From Entomortierella parvispora (Eukaryota > Mortierellomycota > Mortierellomycetes > Mortierellales > Mortierellaceae), in contig OY752140.1 of NCBI GenBank assembly GCA_963573315.1, forward strand, positions 558,001 through 622,000: a stretch of 64,000 nt of DNA, written 5' to 3'. This document shows positions 55,332 through 64,000 of the stretch, one piece after another. The translations under genes and the position numbers were made by a program. The notes below the pieces were generated by a model. That model did no database searches. It was not told where the DNA came from and saw only the letters and a program-made list of their open reading frames with translations. Numbering within the stretch: position 1 is the first letter of the stretch; each line of letters opens with the position of its first letter.

Positions 55332-57841
55332 TTAATCTCTCCACTCAATGTCCAACGCGGTGGCGATGAATGTGAGCCTGTCCGTGATCTCGGCAATACG
55401 CTTGTCAACGGGCTTGCCGGCACCGTGTCCTGCCTTAGTATCAACACGGATCAACAGTGGATTGTTGGTCAAAGGTCCAGCGGTGTGCTGCAACTCGGCA
55501 ATGTACTTGTAAGAGTGCAATGGCGACACACGATCGTCATGACTCGACGTGAACAAGGCCACCGGCGGATAAGGGTGAGCCGTCGACACATTGTGCAAAG
55601 GAGAGTATCTGTGCAAGTTCTCAAAATCATCTTTGTTTTCGTCTGGCCTGCCAAAGTCCGATTGCCAGGCATACCCAAGGGTGAACTTGTGGAATCGGAG
55701 CATGTCCATCACACCGACACTGGCGATAGCAGCACCGAAGAGCTCGGGTGCCTGGTTGACACAGGCCCCAACCAACAATCCTCCGTTAGATCCTCCAAAG
55801 ATGGAAATACGGTCAGGACGAGTGTACTTCTCCTTGACCAAGTACTCGGCAGCGTATTGAAAGTCGTCAAAGACGTTCTGCTTTTTCAGCAACATGCCGG
55901 CCTTGTGCCACTCCTCTCCGTACTCTCCTCCTCCGCGCAAGTTGGCGTAGGCAATGACACCGCCAAGGTGCTGCATGAAGATAATATCGCCAGTAGAGTA
56001 TGAGGCTTGGATGGGGACCGAGAATCCACCATACCCATAAAGGTACGTGGGGATGTTACCATCGAGAACAAGACCCTTCTTGTGGGCGATAAACATGGGG
56101 ATCTTGGTCCCATCCTTGGACTCGTAAAAGACCTGCTTGACCTCAAACGAGTCGGCATCAAAGTTGGTGACAGTGGCCTTCTTGAAAACCGAGAGGCGTT
56201 GTCCGTCATCCTCGGTGAAGTTGTAGCGGTAGATGGTTGAGGGGTTGAGAAACGAAGTGAACGAAAAGAAGAATTCCTTATCGACACGGCGGCCGGCAAC
56301 AGAGCCAACGGTGCCAATTGGGATAGGGATCTCGTTCAAGAACTTTCCAGATTTCAAATCGTGGACACGCAAGACAGACTTGACGTCGTGCATGTACTTG
56401 ATGATCAATTTGTCCTCGTTAACGACCAAACAAGTCTTTAGCACATCTTTGACCTGAGGGACAATGTCAACGAATCCCTCCTCGGGTTTGGACAAATCGT
56501 ATCGGACAATCTTGAACCGGGGGGCATTCAGAGTTGTGTGAAAGTAAAACACCGTGCCGTCGTTGGCCAAGCTGGCAATTGTGAAGAGAATATACACGTC
56601 AGAGACTGCGTGAACACTGTGGCTCGAGTATTGGTCTGCGCTGGCGAGGTGCCTATTTCAAAGAACTTACTAGCCGTAAAGAGCGCCAAAGTTCTTGACG
56701 ACTTTGATGAAAGGAAGATCACTCGTTACCACGTTGCCAGCCTGCTCCAAATCGACAATGTACAACTTGCAAACCGGCTCACAATCTGGCCAGATATTGA
56801 AAAGGACGTACTTTCCGTCATGCGAGACGGTACCGTCGGGGAACTGACTTGGGTTGGCGGCATCAAAGTAGGCGAGGATATCCTCTGACTGTGAGGTACC
56901 AATCTTGTGATAGAAACTTTCTCGGCAAACAGTCGTTAGAAGATTCAACCACAGTTACCACAAAAAAAAATATATCCTTCGTTCTTCCCAATTCGAACTT
57001 ACACTCGCCTGCCAATGTTGGACCTAGTGTCTATTCCTTCCTTGCCTTCCGCAATATTCGGCTTTTCGTAACCCTGTTTGAAAACAAAAAAAAATTGAGT
57101 GTCCTGATCTACCGCAAACACATTCGCTACATTTCTTTCTCTCTAGCTTACGCCATAGAAGAACCCTTTGTCATCATGGGTGAAAGACACGCGTGGGGAC
57201 ATTGTCCATTTGATCTCATCCTTCAACTTGTTGCCCTGGTTATCTTGCAAGTAGATCGTGACCCAGTCCGATCCAGAACGCGAGATACCATAGGCAAACA
57301 ACTTGCCGCTTTTAGAGAATTCAGACGTGTTTAAAGATGCAGTGCCATCGGTCTCCAAAGTGTTTGGGTCCAAGAAGACACGGGGCTCAGAGGCCAAGGT
57401 CTCTTGCTGATACATTACATCTTGAGCTTGAAGACCAGAGTTGCGGGAAAAATAGTAGTAATCGCCACGTTTGATGGGAGTGTCAATACGTTCATGATTG
57501 AACAATTCGGTCAAGCTAGGATATGGACAATGGGTCAGAAAATGAGCGCTAGTCTGTTTGGCACAACGTCCATTAATAAAAAGGCTCGCGTCCATCAAAA
57601 AAGGTAGCGTTTACCGCGCATTGAGCTTTTGGCGACCCTCAAACTTGCTAAGGTAGGAGGTGGCCAAGGCGTTCTGGGCGTCGACAAAGGCCTTGGTCTG
57701 TTCGCCCTCGGGGTCTTCGAGCCAGCGGTAAGGGTCAGCGACGGTGATACCGTGCGTGGTCTCGGTCACGTCGGAACGAGGAGCGACGGGATACACAAAA
57801 CGACCGTCCTTGGAGGCGGGTTGAGGAATAGCGTTGACCAT
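55332..57841 (-). CDS. Prolyl oligopeptidase, tandem copy 3 (most divergent)
   Basis: Five exons (57615-57841, 57152-57515, 57003-57073, 56671-56916, 55332-56571) give 715 aa. The catalytic triad is intact: Ser564 in FGGSNGG, Asp648 in HDDRVSPLHS (Ser where the others have Val) and His685 in KAGHGAGKP. It is visibly the most divergent copy: FHTTLNAPRFK, TCLVVNEDKLIIKY, TGDIIFMQHLGG, TLGYAWQSDFGRPDENKDD, and NIGRRV at the end of exon 3 where the others have N[IL]NKRL. Several changes lie near the substrate channel and hydrolase surface, so altered specificity is possible. The first methionine is taken at MVNAIPQ by analogy with the other copies; an in-frame upstream non-ATG extension was ignored. 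Confidence 0.95.
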
Positions 57842-58513
57842 TCTCAATTGAGGCAAACAGATGATGAGGTGGTGACTATAGGGAACAGAAACAGGTGTAG
57901 ACGAGACTAGACGCGAAGCAAAGCCAAAGACTTGTTAGGACTGAAAAACGTGAGCTGGGGAAAGGAAGAGGTTGGGACAAAACAAAAAAGAGGGGGATGA
58001 GAGAATGATATTCACACGGAACAGAGAAATCTGATTTATATCTGGGAAAGCGAGAGAGCAATGGAGGGAAGCAAGCCAAAGGAAAATCGGAGCCTTAAAA
58101 ATCAATGCTAGGATCTTGTTCCGAGCACCTGAGAGTTGGTCTTTGGAAGATGGCGTTTGAGGGCGAGGTGTCATGAGGTCTGTTCTCCTCAAGAACGCCA
58201 TCCTTAGACTTGTGGTTCACTTCATTTTACCTCTTTGAAGTTCGAACTCAGCTTTTTGGCCTGTGTTCACAAGGTCAATTCCAGCCGGGCTTAGGGTTAC
58301 ACTTCACCCCACCTTTCCGAGGATGCGCAGCGACGCGCTGCGTTCTTTCAGTTACACAATCTCGTTATAGATGTTGGATCTAAATGTCAGACTACTGCGA
58401 TCCTCGCCATCAAACATTCATACATTAAAGCATCTTGTGACATCGAAAAAAAAGAACAAGGCCGTGGATATGTGGGTAAGGCACTTTATAGACATTCCTT
58501 CACAAGAAAACCT
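57842..58513. other. Intergenic between POP copies 3 and 4
   Basis: 672 bases with the copy 3 promoter and copy 4 3' end. No gene is seen. Confidence 0.6.
58034..58041 (-). promoter_or_regulatory. TATA box of POP copy 3
   Basis: ATATAAAT on the minus strand about 193 bases upstream of the ATG. Confidence 0.5.
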
Positions 58514-60999
58514 CTAATCCTTCCACTCGACTGCCAATGAAGTAGCAATGAATGAAAACTGGTCCGTAATCTCAGCAATTTGTTTGTCGATGGGCTTTCC
58601 TGCACCATGTCCTGCCTTGGTATCAACACGGATCAGCAATGGGTTGTTGGTCAATGGTCCAGCGGTATGTTGCAACTCCGCAATGTACTTGTACGAGTGC
58701 AAAGGCACCACGCGATCATCATGGCTCGACGTAAACAAAGCCACAGGTGGGTAAGGGTGCGCCGTCGACACGTTGTGCAAAGGAGAGTATCTGTGCAAGT
58801 TTTCAAAGTCCTCCTTATTCTCGTCAGGCTTGCCGTAATCCGATTGCCAACTATTACCAATGGTGAACTTGTGGAATCGGAGCATGTCCATCACACCGAC
58901 GCAAGCGACAGCGGCACCGTAGAGCTCAGGTGCCTGGTTGATACAAGCTCCGACCAACAATCCTCCATTCGAGCCACCCTGTATGGAGAGACGACTAGGG
59001 CGAGTGTAGTTCTCGTTGACGAGGTACTTGGCGGCGTACTGGAAGTCATCAAACACATTCTGCTTGTTCAGCAGCATACCAGCCTTGTGCCACTCCTCTC
59101 CGTACTCTCCACCTCCACGCAAGTTGGCATAGGCAATGACACCGCCAAAATTCTGCATGAAAACAATGTCGGAAGGAAAGTACGAGGCTTGAATGGAGGT
59201 GGAGAACCCACCATATCCGTAAAGGAATGCTGGACGGTTACCATCGAGAATGAGATCCTTCTTGTGGGCGATAAACATGGGGATCTTGGTACCATCCTTG
59301 GACTCGTAAAAGACCTGCTTGACCTCAAACAAGTCGGCATCAAAGTTGGTGACCACGGCTCTCCTAAAAACGGAGAGGCGTTTTTCCTCATCCTCTGAAA
59401 AGTTGTAGCGGTGGATGGTCGAGGGGCTGAGGAACGAAGTGAATGAGAAGAAGAATTCCTTATCGACTCGGCGGCCGGCAATTGTACCGATGGTACCAAT
59501 TGGGATAGGGATCTCGTTCAAGAACCTGCCAGTCTTGAAGTCGTGGACGCGCAAGACAGACTTGACATCGTGCAAATACTTCAAGACCAATTTGTCCTCG
59601 TTAACAACCAAGGAGGAGTTGAGTACATCTTCAGCCTCAGGGACAATGTCGATAAACCCTTCCTCGGGTTTGGACAGGTCGTAACGGACAATCTTGTATC
59701 GAGGAGCATCTTTGTTGCTGCGAAAGTAGAATGCAGTGCCGTCGTTGGTCAAGCTAACAGAAACAAAAATAAGAATCTGTCAATCCCCGGGGTCCTACCC
59801 ATCGCACTCATGAAGTCACAAGTCGTCAACATGAACTTACTAACTATAGAGAGCATCAAAGTTGTCGACGATTTTTATCAAAGGAAGATCGCTGGTGACC
59901 ACGGTTCCAGCCTGCTCAAGATTGACAAGGAACAACTTGTTGGCTGGATAGCAGTCTTCCTCGATAGTGATAAGGATGTACTTTCCGTCGTCTGAGACGG
60001 TAGCATCGGGGCAGTGGGTAGGGTTGGTGGTGTCGAGGTAAACAATAACATCTTCCGACTGAGGCGTACCGATCTTGTGGTAGAACCTGTTCAGTAGAGT
60101 AATATCGGGTCATAAGGATCAACGTTTCCCACAAAAAACATGTCGATGACCTCTCCAATTCAACTTACAGTCGCTTGTTAATGTTGGAGTCGGTCTCCGT
60201 TCCTTCCTTGCCCTCCTCGACATTGGGCTTCTCATAACCCTATTGTTTGTGCAAACAAGAGAAGCGACACATCAATAATCAGTTCAGTTCTCATCCATGA
60301 CCTTTTTTTCTCTCCTACTTACGCCATAGAAGAATCCCTTGTCATCGTGGGTGAAAGACACGTTGGTGAACTTTGCCCACTGGATCACATCCTCCAGCTT
60401 GTTACCCTGGTTGTCCTGCACGTAGATTGTAATCCAATCTGATCCAGAGCGCGAGATGCCGTAGGCAAACAACTTGCCACTCTTAGAGAATTCATACGTG
60501 TTCAAAGCTGCGGTACCATCGGCCTCCAAAATGTTAGGATCCAAGAAGACGCGTGGCCCAGAGGTGAGGGTATCCTGTTGGTACAACACGTTCTGAGCCT
60601 GAAGACCAGAGTTGTGGAAGTAGTAATAGTATTCGCCTGCCTTCTTTGGGGCCTGGAAGCGCTCATGGTCGTACAGCTCGGTCAAGCTATGACATGGGGT
60701 TAGATGTTTGTTGAGTGTGAATGGTTCTCATCTGTATCCATTTCTCTGAATGACATGGACTGGACCATTTACCGCGTGTTAAGCTTTTGGCGACCCTCGA
60801 ATTTGTTGAGGTAGGTGGCAGCCAGAGCGTTCTGAGCGTCGACAAAGGACTTGGTCTGCTTGGCCTCGGGGTCCTCGAGCCAGCGGTAAGGGTCAGCGAC
60901 AGTAATACCGTGGGTGGTCTCGGTCACGTCGGAACGAGGGGCGGCAGGGTACACAAAGTGACCATCTTTGGAGGAGAGTTGGGCAGCGGCGTTAACCAT
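58514..60999 (-). CDS. Prolyl oligopeptidase, tandem copy 4
   Basis: Five exons (60773-60999, 60323-60686, 60169-60239, 59841-60086, 58514-59753) give 715 aa. The triad is complete (Ser564 in QGGSNGG, Asp648, His685 in KAGHGAGKP). Distinctive stretches are ERFQAPKKAGEYYYYFHNSG in exon 2, NSWQSDYG where others have [HY]AWQSD, and ELYGAAVACVGVMD. It shares a 220-bp almost identical block with copy 2 in exon 5. As the copy furthest upstream, its promoter borders non-repeated DNA. The TATA box is only about 100 bases from the ATG, closer than in the other copies, so its expression control may differ. Confidence 0.96.
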
Positions 61000-61572
61000 T
61001 TTACTTTGAGTGGATCTGGTAGGTAGACAAGGGTGTGTTGGAACAAGAAGGGAAAAGGAGGATGGATAAAGAAACAACGGTGAATGGAGGGTGCCCTTGT
61101 TTTATAGCTGGAGCTTGTTCTTCTGCACTGTGGGAAAGAGCTCACAAGATAGGAAAAAAGGCCAATTATAATTGATCGACGTGAATTTCGCCCGCAACGG
61201 TCTTCAGCTGCCTGGCACCTCGCCCTGTTGAAACTGCGGGGGGCTCAGTAACAGAGGGCGACAGGGCTCCCCTTCTCGAGAAGAATTCGCCCTGGCTCAA
61301 ACAAGGTAACTCAGTCCGTGATCGTCTGTCTATGCATGGGCATGTACCTCCAGTAGATCGGGACTGCAAGGCGGACATACAACACCTTGACAAAAGACCT
61401 AATTGAAGACTATGGAAAACATCAGATGGTGTAGCCGGGAGAGGTGAGCACCTCATCCAATCAAACTATCCGTTTCTTCATTGGGGCTTGACGTTCATGT
61501 ACTGTAATAGTGTACATTTAGAAGCTGCTGCATTTCCATCTAGCTCATAAGCGACCGCAGACATCCCGGACT
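61000..61572. other. Intergenic, POP copy 4 promoter and YOP1 3' end
   Basis: 573 bases. Only the TATA box is recognised. No gene is seen. Confidence 0.6.
61100..61107 (-). promoter_or_regulatory. TATA box of POP copy 4
   Basis: CTATAAAA on the minus strand about 101 bases upstream of the ATG. Confidence 0.55.
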
Positions 61573-62620
61573 TCAAGAAGTTGTATGAAGTGTCGATTTC
61601 GTTGTGATGTCGATGTCGAGAGGTTGAACTAGGAATGGACGAAGGATCTTGACATAGATGGTTGTGGCCCCCTAAGAGTAAAGTCGTGAAAAAAGGGTAA
61701 GAGAAAGGAATCGCGAGAAATACAATAGGGGCAAACAGAAAAAAGTGGTAGCACTGATCGCAAAGAAGAGGGTCGTCGAGTTCGTGGACAACACAGTCGA
61801 AAACTCACGTTGAACGAAGGGATCATCAGCCAGAGGAGGAAGACCGTCTTGAGGAAGAAATAGAACGGGAACCAGTAAAGCAGAACATCTGTGAAAGACT
61901 CGAGAATAGACACGAATCCGTAGACCGTCCTAAAACATGAAGCACGTAGCCAACGGTTCCGTTTTTAGGAGAGTGTCCAGTGAATTCCATTGTTCCAGAG
62001 CTATGCCTTACCAGTAAGTAAGCCTAAGAAAGTAGTCATCGTTTCAGCGCATCTTTTTCAAGTCAAACTAGACCATCATCTCGGACTAGTGTAGTCCATC
62101 GGTATCGCTTCTGCTCTTACCACTGTTTGTCATCATCCTTGCCGGGCGACTCCAGAGCTTTGAATGACCGATACGCAGGATAGACAAATCCCAACAAATT
62201 CGAGAGTAGCTTCCCTGCAAAGTTGAAAAAGATCAACGTTGTTACCAGAACGCCTCCCCCGAGGGCTAGATATGTCTTTGGAACACCGGTCATGGTCTGG
62301 AACTTGTTCATCTGTGGGACCTTCTCGAGCTCCTTGTCGAGCTGAGCGAAATGGTAGCGAGCTGAGGCAAAAAAAAAAAAGAATATCAAGCGGATACCTG
62401 TTAAAAATCGGGAGCGCCATGATGGTGTATTTGCCCTTGAAGCTTCACCAGAGTAGAGGTGATGTCCACTCCAAGCCCAATAGAAATGAGCGGTAGCATG
62501 AGCATGAGCATGAACCTCATGGAGAGAGCATGCATGTTTCATGAGGATGCCAGGCTCGTTGCGCGCTCTGCAACCTTATCACCGGACTTCAGCAGTACCT
62601 TTGGCTTGAATACTATCCAT
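61573..62620 (-). CDS. YOP1: Yop1/REEP5 (DP1/TB2/HVA22) ER-shaping membrane protein
   Basis: Five exons (62599-62620, 62121-62361, 62012-62023, 61809-61929, 61573-61671) give 164 aa. The family hallmark VYPAYRSFKALESPGKDDDK is followed by Q-W-L-T-Y-W-TVYGF, then LYWFPFYFFLKTVFLLWL and GATTIYVKILRPFL near the C-terminus. This is the reticulon-homology hairpin protein that bends tubular ER membranes. The third exon is only 12 nt and supplies Leu-Thr-Tyr-Trp with its flanks; it has its own AG and GTAAGG sites, and without it the family block WLTYW is lost and the frame is kept but shortened. The first exon is also tiny (22 nt). Length matches yeast Yop1 (180 aa) closely. Confidence 0.93.
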
Positions 62621-62827
62621 GGTAAGTTAGAAATACGAGAAAAGGAGTGGTCAAAAAGTAAGAAAAGATTGGGCAGCGCGTGCATGCGTGTATCAATGGA
62701 AAACAGGAAGACGACCAACAGGCAAAGGGACAGTGGCAAAAGAGGTGCCGAGGTAATAAAGTACATGTTTATGGAATGTGAGTAAAGGAGAAAGAGAGAG
62801 TTCTATTTGCAAGTCAGGCTACCAGCG

Positions 62828-63815
62828 CTAATCTTGCGACACCATGTTCAGCACCACAATATCGCCTTTGCTAGTGCCAATCAAAATCACATCCTCGTCT
62901 ACATCCATGAACGACGGTTTAAGACCACAGCTTTCCAGATAATGAGAGACCTCATCTACTGGACTTGTCAATACTATCCCCATATCTTCGCAAGCCTCGT
63001 TAAAGTTGTATACATCGATAGCAATACCGCCCTGCTGTTGTCCAGCGCCGCCATGGATGCCTTCCGATGACTGTGTTGATTCTGGTAGTCTTTCCTGGAT
63101 GAGTTGCTCGCGTTCTTGCTCCAAATACCGGTCTCTCCGATAAGCAGTCGGGCACACGCGAATGGTATCATTCAACGAGGGCCGATCCGCGTTCGTGGTC
63201 AAGACATGCGGGTGTTTTCCCCCAATGGCGATGGACGTGATGGTCGAGATCGGTGGTACTTTGGTCTTGTGAATATGGGGTGCTCTGTTCAAGTTGGGCG
63301 GTAGCTCAAAGCGGGTATCGACGTCGAGACGTTTATGAGGCGATTTACGGAGAGGTTCCCATTCCAAGTGCAATAGGTGATTATCTGCGAGTAAGATCAA
63401 GGATCGGATGTGAAAGACGCTGCAATACGTATGAAGCGTTTCCGGAATGGGTAATTTACATGTCATTAGAATCTCCAGAGTGTCCAGGGAAATGATACGG
63501 ATGGAGTTGTTTGTAGCGACCACCAGGGTGTTGTTTTGGATGTAGATATCCTTCAACTAGAATATGAAGCCTCGGGACGATTAGTTTGGCTGATATATTA
63601 TAACAAGCAGCTTGGTTCATCTCCTGCTTACTGTTTCATTTCCAAGGGACGGAGCTCTCCGGAGCAATTGTCCTGTCGTAAAGTCCATGATCCGTATCTC
63701 GCAGTCGCGTCCGCCAAAGACAAGATATTTGTCATCCATGGTCATACATGCAACATCTGAGGCCGTGCAGCTATGAATGATCGTTTTCTTTTGGATGTCC
63801 CAGATACGACAAACA
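62828..63815 (-). CDS. WD-repeat-like beta-propeller protein, 3' part
   Basis: Two exons are clear (62828-63556 and 63632-63815). They read in frame and end with TAG at 62828-62830. The upstream exon contains a WD-type blade: VCRIWDIQKKTIIHSC followed by DDKYLVFGGRDCEIRIMDF, with the W-D and strand pattern of WD40 repeats. The last exon continues with NNSIRIISLDTLEIL, then less regular sequence with a Gln/Glu-rich stretch, and ends with a strand-like VILIGTSKGDIVVLNM. The gene enters from the right edge, so its N-terminal domain (an F-box is common in such proteins) is not visible. The acceptor at 63815 is convincing, but the next upstream exon could not be fixed. No specific family is assigned. 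Confidence 0.6.
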
Positions 63816-64000
63816 CTATAGGATATACGACGAAGGTAGTCAAGTTAGCGGCCATAGCTCTTCAAGCAGGGTCTCTTCTTTCCTTTCGCTCTAGACTTTC
63901 CCAACCAAAGTTTGTCTCCTTGCCTCTCCGCACGTGTCAGCTTGTTCTGTGGGGCTCTTTGATATAGCTGCGGCATGACGGCATTGTCGCCTTCATCATA

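Larger units (their letters stand above)
48775..60999 (-). repeat. Tandem array of four prolyl oligopeptidase genes
   Basis: Four direct copies with starts at 51341, 54656, 57841 and 60999, spaced 3.2-3.3 kb apart. Each has five exons of exactly 227, 364, 71, 246 and 1240 nt and encodes 715 aa. Introns differ in sequence and slightly in length. This is clear tandem gene duplication with all copies apparently functional. Confidence 0.97.

Noticed and set aside
48775..60999. POP array as a dedicated cyclic-peptide maturation locus
   Set aside because: No adjacent precursor with a proline-bounded core peptide was seen next to the array. All four copies look like ordinary oligopeptidases, so this is kept only as a low-weight hypothesis.

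Overview
The window is nuclear DNA of a filamentous, early-diverging fungus. Its genes carry several short GT-AG introns, often with long T-runs on the coding strand, and the proteins are a typical fungal set: actin, COP9 subunit 3, Rab18, PP6/Sit4-type phosphatase, Yop1, Scj1, a Zrt3-like ZIP transporter and an Rsc7/Swp82-type protein. I would place it in Mucoromycota/Mortierellomycota, probably Mortierellaceae, but that is an inference from gene style and protein flavour, not from a search. No rRNA, tRNA, CRISPR array, transposon with coding capacity or telomere repeat was seen.

Layout. 1-10 kb: 5' part of an acyl-CoA synthetase (-), a DUF7707-like secreted GPI-type protein (-), CSN3 (-) divergent from RAB18 (+), and actin (+) behind a TATA box and pyrimidine tract. 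10-18.3 kb: a fused Rsc7-domain/PHD-finger chromatin protein, a 753-aa protein built on a degenerate Arf-like GTPase fold, and a promethin/LDAF1-like lipid-droplet protein (all +). 18.6-23.6 kb: a nine-exon ABCC (Yor1/MRP-type) transporter (-). 23.6-33 kb is gene-poor accessory DNA. It holds a secreted precursor with six near-identical tandem repeats ending in Lys-Arg, a second small secreted precursor with dibasic sites, and a 96-aa unknown. 33-48.5 kb: ER DnaJ (Scj1), a large M13 metallopeptidase, a ZIP transporter, PP6-type phosphatase, a stefin-like cystatin and a membrane-anchored alginate-lyase-family protein. 48.8-61 kb: four complete prolyl oligopeptidase genes in head-to-tail tandem, all with exactly the same exon lengths. 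The window ends with YOP1, which has a 12-nt microexon, and part of a WD-repeat-like gene.

Functional themes. The most unusual locus is the Kex2-type repeat precursor at 26.7-28.5 kb. Together with the smaller dibasic precursor 1 kb downstream, it looks like a source of secreted peptides or of a surface polymer. The same 43 kb also holds an ABCC exporter, an M13 peptidase, a cystatin-like inhibitor and four oligopeptidases. They are interleaved with housekeeping genes, so a functional peptide cluster is only a hypothesis. RAB18, the LDAF1-like protein and YOP1 fit ER and lipid-droplet biology, as expected of an oleaginous fungus. All exon models were built by eye by joining frames at splice sites. 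Every multi-exon gene reported as complete closes in frame over its full length.
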